Assembly: GCF_010727605.1 (NCBI RefSeq)
Contig: NZ_AP022568.1
Span: 1,984,001-2,048,000, forward strand
From: Mycobacterium simiae
GTDB lineage: Bacteria; Actinomycetota; Actinomycetes; Mycobacteriales; Mycobacteriaceae
Direction: 5' to 3'
DNA: 64,000 bases
In this document: positions 26,514 to 34,602 of the stretch, one piece after another
How the letters are laid out: each line of letters starts with the position of its first letter
Numbering within the stretch: the stretch's first letter is position 1
Position numbers and translations under genes: made by a program
Notes under the pieces: model-generated
What the model saw: the letters and a program-made list of their open reading frames with translations, nothing else
What the model was told of the DNA's origin: nothing
Databases searched by the model: none

Positions 26514-27179
26514 CTAACGCCGCCGCAGCAGCACCCAGATCAGCACCAGCGCGACCAGCGCGGCCAGCGCCGGGCCGGCGTACTTCTTGAGCTGGTCGCC
26601 ACCGGCCAGCTGCAGCAGATCGATGGGTTCAGGCTCGGCGGCGGGCGGCTGCTGGGTGCCCGCGGCCGGGCTCGCCAGGCGCGCCGGAATCGGTTCCTCC
26701 GCCGCCGACTCGGGAACCCCTGGCGCACCGTCCTTTTCGGCGGCCAGCTTGGCCTCCAGGGATTCCACGAACTGCCCCAGCAATTTCTCCGAAACCTGCT
26801 GCAGCATGCCGCTGCCGAACTGGGCCAGCTTGCCGACGATCTTCAAGTCGGTGTCGACGACCACGTTGGTGCGCCCGCCGTCCTCCTGCAGCTGCGCAGT
26901 GACCGTGGCAGCCGCGTTGCCCGTGCCGCGGGCTTCTTTGCCCTTGCCGTCGATGACCGCGCGATGCCGATCACGGTCCTGCTCGACGAACCGGACTTTC
27001 CCGCTGAATTCACTTGTCACCGGCCCGACCTTGACTTTGACCTTGCCGAGATAGTCCTCGCCCTCATGGCCGATCAGCTGGGCCCCCGGCATCAACGGGA
27101 TCACCTGTTCTAAGTCGCACAGCACATCCCAGGCTTGGTCGATCGGTGCGCTGACGGTGAACTGGTTGGCGATCTTCAT
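26514..27179 (-). CDS. CoxG-like SRPBCC protein with C-terminal membrane anchor
   Basis: A 221-residue protein. Residues 1-145 are a CoxG/SRPBCC lipid- or quinone-binding fold (MKIANQFTVSAPIDQAWDVLCDLEQVIPLMPGAQL, GKVKVKVGPVTSEFSGKVRF), a low-complexity Pro/Ala/Glu linker follows, and the chain ends with a single membrane helix and basic tail (PALAALVALVLIWVLLRRR). CoxG anchors CO dehydrogenase to the membrane so that electrons reach the respiratory chain. The ATG overlaps the MoxR stop (ATGA). Confidence 0.88.
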   Translation of the reverse strand: MKIANQFTVSAPIDQAWDVLCDLEQVIPLMPGAQLIGHEGEDYLGKVKVKVGPVTSEFSGKVRFVEQDRDRHRAVIDGKGKEARGTGNAAATVTAQLQEDGGRTNVVVDTDLKIVGKLAQFGSGMLQQVSEKLLGQFVESLEAKLAAEKDGAPGVPESAAEEPIPARLASPAAGTQQPPAAEPEPIDLLQLAGGDQLKKYAGPALAALVALVLIWVLLRRR

Positions 27180-28069
27180 GCTGCGGGTCCTCTCAGGTGC
27201 GGATATTCACTGAACGCATCGCGGATCAGCGTGCGGTCGTCGGGCGTCTTGGCGAGCGCGCCCAGGGTCATGACGGCGGAGTCGTCGACGAGGTCGGCAA
27301 CGCCGAGTGCCACCAGGGCGGCGACCCAGTCGATGGTCTCGGCCACCCCGGGTGGCTTGTCCAGGTCGAGATCACGTGCCCGCCGGACGAACTGGGTCGC
27401 GCTCTCGATCAACGGGGCGGTCGCGCCGGGTACGGTGCGCCGCACGATCGCGGCCGCTCGATCCGGTTCCGGATAGTCGATCCAGTGATACAGGCAGCGC
27501 CGACGCAGCGCATCGTGCAGATCGCGGCTGCGGTTGGAGGTGAGCACCGCGATCGGCGGACGCTCGGCGACAAAGGTGCCCAGCTCTGGCACGGTCACCG
27601 TGGACTCACCGAGGAACTCCAGCAGCAGGGCTTCGAATTCGTCATCAGCGCGGTCGATTTCATCGATCAGCAAGACGGGAGGCGTGGGTCCGGGGTGCCG
27701 CACGCAGTGCAGGATGGGCCGATCCACCAGATAGGCTTCGGTGTAGAGATCGGCTTCCTCGATGCCGGTACCCCGCGCCTCGGCCAACCGGATGGACAGC
27801 AACTGCCGTTGGTAGTTCCAGTCGTAGAGCGCCTCGTGCGCGCTCAACCCCTCATAGCATTGCAGCCGAACGATAATCGTGTTCAGCACCGCGGCAAGGG
27901 TTTTCGCTGCTGTCGTCTTGCCCACACCCGGCTCGCCCTCCAGCAGCAACGGCCGGCCCAGCGTCACGGCCAGATAGATCGCCGATGCGGTCCCCGGGTC
28001 GAGGAGGTAATCCTGGGCATCGAATTGAGCCACGACGTCGTCGGGACTGGCGAACACCGCCGACGTCAT
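27176..28069 (-). CDS. MoxR-type AAA+ ATPase (CoxD-like)
   Basis: A 297-residue AAA+ ATPase: Walker A in [19 protein letters not shown] (about residues 39-57), Walker B in PPVLLIDEIDRADDEFEALLLEFL, sensor 1 in AVLTSNRSRDLHDALRRRCLYHWIDYP including the arginine finger. This is the CoxD/MoxR partner of the VWA protein encoded two genes downstream; the pair is thought to activate the CO dehydrogenase cluster. Start overlaps the preceding gene's stop and stop overlaps the next start, so translation is coupled through the operon. Confidence 0.9.
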   Translation of the reverse strand: MTSAVFASPDDVVAQFDAQDYLLDPGTASAIYLAVTLGRPLLLEGEPGVGKTTAAKTLAAVLNTIIVRLQCYEGLSAHEALYDWNYQRQLLSIRLAEARGTGIEEADLYTEAYLVDRPILHCVRHPGPTPPVLLIDEIDRADDEFEALLLEFLGESTVTVPELGTFVAERPPIAVLTSNRSRDLHDALRRRCLYHWIDYPEPDRAAAIVRRTVPGATAPLIESATQFVRRARDLDLDKPPGVAETIDWVAALVALGVADLVDDSAVMTLGALAKTPDDRTLIRDAFSEYPHLRGPAA

Positions 28070-28659
28070 GACGGCACCGATTCCAGTAGTCGGTGGTAGT
28101 CCTCCCAGGTGTCGACGTCGAGCGGCGCAGGCCCAGCCACCGAAATCTCGCGTACCTGATGCTGCCCCGAATGCAGGAGCTTCCAGACTCCCTTGTCGCC
28201 ATGCAACCGGGCCAGGTCACCAAAGATGTTGCGGCTGAACCAGAATGGATGGCCGATACCGTCGGCGTAACGGCAGACCAGTAGGTCTGAGGTCGGCGCC
28301 TCGCGGATCACTCGACGTATGGTGGCCGGATCGACGCCGGGCTGATCACCGAGCAGCAGCACGATTCCGGTGGAGTCCGGAGCCACCCGGGCCAGCGCGG
28401 CGACCAACGAGGACGAACAGCCGGTGCCGAAATCGTCGACCGTCACCACCTGGGTGCCGTCCAGTGACACCGTCTGCCGCACCGCGTCGGCGGCACCACC
28501 GAGGGTGACGATGAGCTGGTCGAATCCGGCGTCGCGGGCAACCCCCAAGCTGGCCCCTAGCAAAGTCGTGTCTCCGTAGGGCAGCAGCTGTTTGGGCCTG
28601 CCCAGCCTGCGGGATCCGCCGGCGGCGAGCACGATACCGGTGACGTGAGACGCGGTCAT
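28066..28659 (-). CDS. MobA-like NTP-transferase / molybdenum cofactor cytidylyltransferase
   Basis: A 197-residue nucleotidyltransferase of the MobA/MocA group. The GIVLAAGGSRRLGRPKQLLPYGD opening carries the nucleotide-binding and lysine motifs, LLLGDQPGVDPATI supplies the metal aspartate, and CRYADGIGHPFWFSR holds the GHP motif. In the xanthine dehydrogenase/CO dehydrogenase family the enzyme makes the cytosine-dinucleotide form of molybdopterin, the cofactor that CoxL uses. Starts in the stop of the XdhC-like gene and ends in the MoxR start. Confidence 0.87.
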   Translation of the reverse strand: MTASHVTGIVLAAGGSRRLGRPKQLLPYGDTTLLGASLGVARDAGFDQLIVTLGGAADAVRQTVSLDGTQVVTVDDFGTGCSSSLVAALARVAPDSTGIVLLLGDQPGVDPATIRRVIREAPTSDLLVCRYADGIGHPFWFSRNIFGDLARLHGDKGVWKLLHSGQHQVREISVAGPAPLDVDTWEDYHRLLESVPS

Positions 28660-29546
28660 GCGCCGCCGTGTTCCGCGGAAAATGCGCTGCGACATCGTGG
28701 GCAGCAGAACCAGTAGTCCGTCCCCGCCAGTTGCAGGTGCTCGGTGGCTGGTCCGATCGGCACCGTCATGCCGCAGACCGGATCGACCGCCTCGGTCTGG
28801 GCGGTGCCGTTCGGGACGCTCACCCGCGTCAGGGTACCGTCGCGCATTGCGGCGATGAGCTCGGCGGCAATCGACACGGCGATCTCGGCGGGAGTCTTGG
28901 CGCCGATGGGTAATCCGACGGGGCTGTGGATCCGGGCTCGTTCGGGTTCGCCGAGTTCGAGCTCGTTCAAGATCGCGGCGCCGCGAACCGTGCTGGCCAC
29001 CAGACCGATGTAGCCGACGCCGTTGTCCAGTGCGGTGCGGACGATTTCGGCCTCCGGACCGCCGTGGCTTGCGATCACCACCGCGGCGGTATCGGACAGG
29101 TCTGTCACACCTTCGATTTCTCGACGGGCGTCGTACCCGAGCACTTGGCAGAGTTGGACGAGCGCGTCGGCGATCGGCGTGTCTCCGCAAACCCGGATCA
29201 GCGGGGGCGGCAGCTGTGGGGTCAGGAAAATCTCCAGCGAGCCACCGGACAGGCACGGGTTGACCACCACGCAGGCGCCCGGCGCTTCGGGAAAATGCAC
29301 ATCACCGTCGGGAAGCACGCGCAGCAACACACTCTCGCCCGCCTGCAGCGCGCCCAATCCGGCCTTGCGAACGGAGTTCTGCGCGCACTGGCCGCCGACA
29401 AAGCCTTCAATGGTGCCGTCCGCCAACAGAATCGCTTCATCGCCGGCATGCGCCGAGGTCGGCTGTTGAGCGCGCACCACCGTAGCGCGTACGAACGGAG
29501 TGCGTGCCGCCAACAGTTGCTCAGCCCGCTCGCCGATGGTCGTCAT
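28656..29546 (-). CDS. XdhC-family maturation protein with C-terminal YHS domain
   Basis: A 296-residue protein. Residues 1-235 are an XdhC/CoxF chaperone (RATVVRAQQPTSAHAGDEAILL, GFVGGQCAQNSVRKAGL, YIGLVASTVRGAAILNEL, SPVGLPIGAKTPAEIAVSI), which binds and sulfurates the molybdenum cofactor before insertion. Residues about 253-296 are a YHS metal-binding domain (AVDPVCGMTVPIGPATEHL, then DYWFCCPRCRSAF) with four cysteines, a module often linked to copper or other soft metals. As CoxL has a Mo-Cu site, the fused domain could handle copper; this is inference. ATG 29546 chosen, 10 bp after coxL's stop. Confidence 0.87.
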   Translation of the reverse strand: MTTIGERAEQLLAARTPFVRATVVRAQQPTSAHAGDEAILLADGTIEGFVGGQCAQNSVRKAGLGALQAGESVLLRVLPDGDVHFPEAPGACVVVNPCLSGGSLEIFLTPQLPPPLIRVCGDTPIADALVQLCQVLGYDARREIEGVTDLSDTAAVVIASHGGPEAEIVRTALDNGVGYIGLVASTVRGAAILNELELGEPERARIHSPVGLPIGAKTPAEIAVSIAAELIAAMRDGTLTRVSVPNGTAQTEAVDPVCGMTVPIGPATEHLQLAGTDYWFCCPRCRSAFSAEHGGA

Positions 29547-29556
29547 CGCGTGCCGG

Positions 29557-31965
29557 CTAAATCGGCGGTCTGGCACGGCCCTGCATGGCCTCCCAGACCC
29601 GCGACGGTGTCAGTGGCATATCAGCATGCCGAACCCCATACGGCGCCAACGCATCCACCACGGCGTTGACCACGGCCGGCGGCGACCCGACGGTGGCCGA
29701 CTCGCCGACGCCCTTCGCGCCGATCGGATGATGCGGTGACGGCGTGACGGTGTGCCCGGTTTCCAGGTGCGGAACCTCCATCGCCGTCGGGATCAGATAG
29801 TCCATCAGCGATCCACCGAGGCAGTTGCCTTCCTCGTCGAACGCAATCATTTCCATCAGCGCCATCCCGATGCCGTCGACGATGCCGCCGTGCACCTGGC
29901 CCTCGATGATCATCGGGTTGATCCTGGTGCCGCAGTCGTCGACGGCGAGGAAACGCCGCACCTTGACCACCGCGGTGCCCGGATCGATATCCACCACACA
30001 GAAATACGCGCCGTACGGATAGGTCAGGTTCTCCGGGTTGTAGCAGATTTGGGCGTCCAGACCGCCTTCGAGACCCTCCGGCAGATCAGCGGCGCCGTGC
30101 GCCCGCATCGCGATGTCGGCTATCGTCACCGACGCCGAGGGGTCACCCTTGACGTGGAACGAGCCCTTCTCCCATTCCAAGTCGGCAACCGAGACCTCGA
30201 GCATGCCCGAGGCGATGATCTTCGCTTTGTCGCGAACCTTGCGGGCCACCAGCGCGGCCGCCGCCCCGGACACCGGCGTGGACCGGCTGCCGTAGGTGCC
30301 CAGCCCGAACGGTGTCTGATCGGTGTCGCCGTGTACCACGTCGATGTCGTCGGGGGGAATGCCGAGTTCCTCGGCGACGATCTGGGCGAACGTCGTCTCG
30401 TGCCCCTGGCCCTGGGTCTGCACCGAAAGCCGCACCACCGCTTTGCCCGTCGGATGCACGCGAAGCTCGCATCCGTCGGCCATGCCGAGGCCGAGAATGT
30501 CCATATCCTTGCGGGGACCGGCGCCCACGGCCTCGGTGAAGAAGGACATGCCGATTCCCATCAACTCACCGTTTTGCCGCCTGCGCGTCTGTTCCTCGCG
30601 CAATGCCTCATAGCCGATCATGTCCATGGCCTTGCGCATCGTGGTCTCGTAATCGCCCGAGTCATACGTCCAGCCGGTCTTGCTTCGGTACGGGAACTGG
30701 TCGGGCCGCAGCAGGTTTCGCAGCCGCAGCTCCGCGGCATCCATCTTCAGGTCGAATGCGAGGCAATCGACCAGGCGCTCGACGAAATACACCGCCTCGG
30801 TGATCCGGAACGAACACGCATAGGCGACCCCACCGGGCGCCTTGTTGGTGTAGACCGCGGTCATGTGACAGTAGGCGGCTTCGATGTCGTAGCTGCCGGT
30901 GAACACCCCGAAGAACCCGGCCGGGTATTTCACCGGCGCCGCCGTTCCGTTGAACGCGCCGTGGTCGGCCAGCACATTGGACCGGATCGCCAGGATCTTG
31001 CCGTCGGCGGTTGCGGCGATCTCGCCGACCATGATGTAGTCGCGCGCGAAGCCGGTGGAGGTGAGGTTCTCGCTGCGGTCCTCCATCCACTTCACCGGCT
31101 TTCCCAGCAGCAGCGAGCCGACGATGGCGCAGACGTAGCCGGGATAGATCGGCACCTTGTTGCCGAAGCCGCCACCGATGTCGGGCGAGATCACCTGTAT
31201 CTTGTGCTCGGGCAGCCCGGCAACCAACGCGTACAGCGTCCGGTGTGCGTGCGGCGCCTGGGTGGTGGACCACAATGTCAGCTTTCCGCTGACCGGGTCC
31301 AAATCAGCTACCGCACCGCAGGTTTCCATCGGCGCCGGGTGCACCCGCGGGTAGACCATCTCCTGCGTGACCACCACGTCGGCCTTCGCGAAGGCGGCCT
31401 CGGTAGCGGCCGCATCGCCGGTCTCCCAGTCGAAGCAGTGGTTGTCGGTCTTGCCGTCGAGATCGGTGCGGATCACCGGAGCCGACGGATCCAGCGCCCG
31501 GCGGACGTCGACGACGGGTTCCAGTGGTTCGTATTCGACGTCGATCAGCTCGAGCGCGTCGCGCGCCGAATACCGGTCCTCGGCGACGACGAAGGCCACC
31601 TCTTGGCCTTGGAAGCGCACCTTGTCGGTGGCCAGCACGGCCTGCACGTCGTTGGACAGCGTCGGCATCCAGGCCAGGCCCTTGGCGGCCAGGTCCGCCC
31701 CGGTAACGACCGCCTTCACCTTCGGATGTGCTTGGGCCGCAGTGACATCGATGTTGACGATGCTGGCGTGCGCGTACGGTGAACGCAGGATCGCCAGGTG
31801 CAGCATGCCGGGCAGCACGACATCGTCGACGTAGCGGCCCCGGCCGCGGATGAACCGCGGATCCTCCTTGCGCAGCATTCGGCCGTAGCCACAAGGCTTT
31901 TGGTCGTTGTCGGCGGTGTCTTCCGGCGAGGGGGGCCTGGATGCCTCGTCTTTAATGGTGGTCAT
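29557..31965 (-). CDS. coxL: Carbon monoxide dehydrogenase large subunit, form I
   Basis: An 802-residue molybdenum hydroxylase subunit that oxidises CO to CO2. The form I active-site loop AYXCSFR is present as AYACSFR (residues 381-387, 30805-30825), with the copper-binding cysteine at 384; the X position is alanine rather than the arginine of the Oligotropha enzyme. The cofactor-contacting DIGGGFGNK is at about 262-270, SVQTQGQGHETTFAQI and SRSTPVSGAAAALV follow, and the catalytic glutamate is in GAKGVGESATVGSPPAV near the C-terminus. The ATG overlaps the coxS stop (ATGA). Confidence 0.94.
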   Translation of the reverse strand: MTTIKDEASRPPSPEDTADNDQKPCGYGRMLRKEDPRFIRGRGRYVDDVVLPGMLHLAILRSPYAHASIVNIDVTAAQAHPKVKAVVTGADLAAKGLAWMPTLSNDVQAVLATDKVRFQGQEVAFVVAEDRYSARDALELIDVEYEPLEPVVDVRRALDPSAPVIRTDLDGKTDNHCFDWETGDAAATEAAFAKADVVVTQEMVYPRVHPAPMETCGAVADLDPVSGKLTLWSTTQAPHAHRTLYALVAGLPEHKIQVISPDIGGGFGNKVPIYPGYVCAIVGSLLLGKPVKWMEDRSENLTSTGFARDYIMVGEIAATADGKILAIRSNVLADHGAFNGTAAPVKYPAGFFGVFTGSYDIEAAYCHMTAVYTNKAPGGVAYACSFRITEAVYFVERLVDCLAFDLKMDAAELRLRNLLRPDQFPYRSKTGWTYDSGDYETTMRKAMDMIGYEALREEQTRRRQNGELMGIGMSFFTEAVGAGPRKDMDILGLGMADGCELRVHPTGKAVVRLSVQTQGQGHETTFAQIVAEELGIPPDDIDVVHGDTDQTPFGLGTYGSRSTPVSGAAAALVARKVRDKAKIIASGMLEVSVADLEWEKGSFHVKGDPSASVTIADIAMRAHGAADLPEGLEGGLDAQICYNPENLTYPYGAYFCVVDIDPGTAVVKVRRFLAVDDCGTRINPMIIEGQVHGGIVDGIGMALMEMIAFDEEGNCLGGSLMDYLIPTAMEVPHLETGHTVTPSPHHPIGAKGVGESATVGSPPAVVNAVVDALAPYGVRHADMPLTPSRVWEAMQGRARPPI

Positions 31966-32450
31966 GACGTCGCCTCCGCCGCCGCCTCGGTATTGTGCTG
32001 CGCCGCCCATTGAATGGACCGCACGATCGTGGTGTAGCCGGTGCACCGGCAGATCTGCCCGGAGATCGCTTCCCGAATGGTCTCCTCGTCGGGGTTCGGG
32101 TCGCGGTCCAGCAGGGCGCGGGCGGTGATCATCATGCCGGGTGTGCAGAAACCGCATTGCAGCCCGTGGCAGCGCATGAAGCCTTCCTGCACCGGGTCGA
32201 GCGTGCCGTCTGCCTGGGCCAGCCCCTCCACCGTCCGCACGCTGTGGCCAGATGCCATCACGGCGAGCATGGTGCACGATTTCACCGGCACACCGTCGAC
32301 GTCGACGACACAGGTTCCGCAGTTGCTGGTGTCGCAGCCCCAGTGGGTTCCGGTGAGCCGCAGGTGATCGCGCAGGAAGTGCACGAGTAACAGTCGGGGT
32401 TCGACATCGGCACCGACCTGTTCGCCGTTGACGGTCATGTTCACCTGCAT
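31962..32450 (-). CDS. coxS: Carbon monoxide dehydrogenase small [2Fe-2S] subunit
   Basis: A 162-residue iron-sulfur subunit carrying electrons from the molybdenum site to FAD. The plant-type [2Fe-2S] cysteines are in GTHWGCDTSNCGTCVVDVDG with the fourth in VKSCTMLAVMASG; the second cluster cysteines are in CHGLQCGFCTPGMM and ISGQICRCTGYTTIV. ATG 32450 begins 2 bp after the coxM stop (TGATCATG); a TTG at 32456 would lengthen it by two residues. Length and motif spacing are normal for the family. Confidence 0.94.
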   Translation of the reverse strand: MQVNMTVNGEQVGADVEPRLLLVHFLRDHLRLTGTHWGCDTSNCGTCVVDVDGVPVKSCTMLAVMASGHSVRTVEGLAQADGTLDPVQEGFMRCHGLQCGFCTPGMMITARALLDRDPNPDEETIREAISGQICRCTGYTTIVRSIQWAAQHNTEAAAEATS

Positions 32451-32452
32451 GA

Positions 32453-33331
32453 TCAATTCCCCTCTGCCCGCACGCGTTCGGCGGCGGTGCGCAATGTTCG
32501 GACGGTCAATTCGGACGCCAAATGCCGTTTGTACTCGGCGGTGCCGCGGACATCGGTCACCGGGTCGCAGGCCTGCGCGGCACGTCGGCCCGCGTCGGCG
32601 AAGACCTCGTCGGTGGCCGGCTGTCCCGCCAGCGACGCCGCGACTTCGGCCAGTGCCTCGCGCTGCACGTTGACCGCGGTCAAACCCAGGCGCGCCGCGG
32701 CGATCGTGGCGCCGTCGAGGGTCAGCGACGCGCCCGCCGCTGCCACCGCCCAGTCACCCACCCGCCGTTCCACCTTCGCGTATGCGCTGGAGGTCTTGTG
32801 TCGCAATGGGATACGAACCTCGACAAGCATCTCGTTGAATGCCAGCGCGGTTTCGTACGGGCCGACAATGAAGTCGTCGATCGGTATCTCGCGTTCGCCC
32901 GACGGGCCGCGGGCCAAGCACACCGCGTCCAACGCCTCGCAGACGGTAGAGAGGTCTTCGGCCGGATCCGCCTGGCACAGTGAGCCGCCCAGCGTGCCGC
33001 GGTTGCGGACGACGGGATCGGCGATCACCCGTTCGGCGTCGCGGAAGATCGGGCAGACGGCGGCCAGGGTGTCCGACTCCAGCAGCTCGCGATGGCGGGT
33101 CATCGCGCCGATGCGGACCAGGGTCGGGTCGGTGATCACGTAGCCGAGTTCGAGCGCGAGGTCGTTGATGTCGACCAGGTACTCGGGGTTGGCGATACGC
33201 AGCTTCATCATCGGCAGCAGGCTGTGCCCGCCGGCGACCACTCGCGCGCCGTCGCCCAGCCGATCGAGTAGGCCGATGGCGTGGTCGACACTGGTGGCGC
33301 GCTCGTATTCGAAGGGACCGGGTACTTGCAT
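32453..33331 (-). CDS. coxM: Carbon monoxide dehydrogenase medium FAD subunit
   Basis: A 292-residue FAD-binding subunit. The two FAD signatures are clear: ARVVAGGHSLLPMMKLRIA (about residues 28-46) and VRNRGTLGGSLCQADPAEDL (about 107-126). The C-terminal CO_deh_flav_C domain follows. It passes electrons from the iron-sulfur clusters to the quinone pool. The gene starts about 67 bp after the preceding XdhC-like gene ends, and is followed by coxS then coxL, the order M-S-L common to form I operons. An upstream extension of the frame lacks similarity. Confidence 0.93.
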   Translation of the reverse strand: MQVPGPFEYERATSVDHAIGLLDRLGDGARVVAGGHSLLPMMKLRIANPEYLVDINDLALELGYVITDPTLVRIGAMTRHRELLESDTLAAVCPIFRDAERVIADPVVRNRGTLGGSLCQADPAEDLSTVCEALDAVCLARGPSGEREIPIDDFIVGPYETALAFNEMLVEVRIPLRHKTSSAYAKVERRVGDWAVAAAGASLTLDGATIAAARLGLTAVNVQREALAEVAASLAGQPATDEVFADAGRRAAQACDPVTDVRGTAEYKRHLASELTVRTLRTAAERVRAEGN

Positions 33332-33398
33332 GTGACGCACCTCACTGGGCAGGGGGAACATCAGTTTCGGCCGCTCTGACCTGCCCGTCAATAGCGAG

Positions 33399-34568
33399 TT
33401 AAGCGATCGTTGAAGTCGCCTCGAAGCCCCCGATGACCTGCGGGTCGGGCACGTCGTGGTGGATGCGGCCGAGCAACTGAGCCAGTGGTCGGCCGCCGCC
33501 GCCCCACCTCCTGGCGATGATGTCGGCGACGATCGAGACGGCGGTCTCCTCGGGCGTGCGCGCGCCGAGGTCCAGTCCGATCGGGCTGGCGAGCCGGCTC
33601 AGCTCCGCGTCGGTCAGCCCCACCGCCCGCAGCCGCGCCATCCGATCGTCGTGTGTGCGACGCGAGCCCATCGCACCGACGTAGCCGACGCGCGGCAGGC
33701 GCAGCGCCACCTCGAGGACCGGGACATCGAACTTCGCGTCGTGGGTGAGCACGCAAATCACCGTGCTCTCGTCGATGGCGCCCGCGTCGGCCTGCGCGGC
33801 AAGGTAGCGGTGCGGCCAGTCGACGACGACCTCTTCGGCCGCCGGGAAGCGGGCCGGTGTGGCGAAGACGGCGCGGGCGTCACATACGGTGACCCGGTAC
33901 CCGAGGAAGGCACCCTGTTGCGCCAGTGCGGCGGCGAAATCGATGGCGCCGAATACCAACATCCGCGGCCGCGGGGCGTAGCAGGCGACGAAGACCTCCA
34001 TGCCGTCGGCGAGCCGCTGTCCGTCAGGTCCGTAGGTGAGCACCTCGCTGCGCCCCAGCGCGAGCAGGCCGCGCGCGTCGTCGGCGACCGCGGCGTCCGC
34101 ACGCGCCGATCCCAGCGACGCCGCCACGGCGTCCGGACGGACGACGAGCCGGCGGCCGATCCAGTTCTGGTCGGGGTGGGCGATCACGGTCGCGACCGCC
34201 ACCGGACGATGCGCGTCGATGTCGTCGGCGATCGCGCCGAGTTCGGGAAAGCTCGCCTGCGACACGGCCTCGACGAAAATATCGATGATGCCGCCGCATG
34301 TCAGGCCAACCGCGAAGGCGTCGTCGTCGCTGACCCCAAAGCGTTCCAGCTTCGGTGTGCCCGTCCGCGCCACTTCGGTGGCGGTGTCGTAGACGGCGCC
34401 CTCCACGCATCCACCCGACACCGAACCGGTCACCGATCCGTCCGGTCCGACCACCATCGCGGCGCCGGGTAGCCGCGGCGCCGACCGGAATGTCCGCACG
34501 ACCGTTGCCAGGCCGGCAGTGTGACCAGCACGCCAAATCGACGCTAATTGGGCAAGGACGTCGCGCAC
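33399..34568 (-). CDS. XdhC/CoxI-family molybdenum cofactor maturation protein
   Basis: A 389-residue two-domain XdhC protein (Rv0376c-like). The N-terminal XdhC_CoxI domain shows ATVVRTFRSAPRLPGAAMVV and SVSGGCVEGAVYD with FGLTCGG-type VGLTCGGIIDIFVE; the C-terminal Rossmann domain shows RMLVFGAIDFAAALAQQGAFLGYRV, CVLTHDAKFDVPVL, YVGAMGSRRTHDDR and SPIGLDLGARTPEETAVSI. It handles the cofactor for CO dehydrogenase. First gene of the cox transcript, GTG start six bases after a TAATTT -10-like hexamer, suggesting a leaderless mRNA. The operon thus contains two different XdhC proteins. Confidence 0.88.
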   Translation of the reverse strand: MRDVLAQLASIWRAGHTAGLATVVRTFRSAPRLPGAAMVVGPDGSVTGSVSGGCVEGAVYDTATEVARTGTPKLERFGVSDDDAFAVGLTCGGIIDIFVEAVSQASFPELGAIADDIDAHRPVAVATVIAHPDQNWIGRRLVVRPDAVAASLGSARADAAVADDARGLLALGRSEVLTYGPDGQRLADGMEVFVACYAPRPRMLVFGAIDFAAALAQQGAFLGYRVTVCDARAVFATPARFPAAEEVVVDWPHRYLAAQADAGAIDESTVICVLTHDAKFDVPVLEVALRLPRVGYVGAMGSRRTHDDRMARLRAVGLTDAELSRLASPIGLDLGARTPEETAVSIVADIIARRWGGGGRPLAQLLGRIHHDVPDPQVIGGFEATSTIA

Positions 34569-34602
34569 CCCTTCAAATTAGGCCCCACGTAGGCTGATTG
34601 CC
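34569..34602. promoter_or_regulatory. 34-bp divergent promoter region, cox operon / LysR
   Basis: Two back-to-back -10-like hexamers fit in 34 bp: TAATTT on the minus strand (34575-34580), 6 bp before the XdhC GTG, and TAGGCT on the plus strand (34590-34595), 7 bp before the LysR ATG. Both mRNAs would be leaderless and each promoter's -35 region lies in the other gene, so polymerase binding should be mutually exclusive. Good -35 hexamers are not seen. Confidence 0.5.

Noticed and set aside
29752..31782. A 676-codon open frame on the strand opposite coxL
   Set aside because: It is a shadow of the GC-rich coxL codons: no family motif, Arg/His/Gly/Val-rich composition, and coxL on the other strand has all its catalytic motifs intact.
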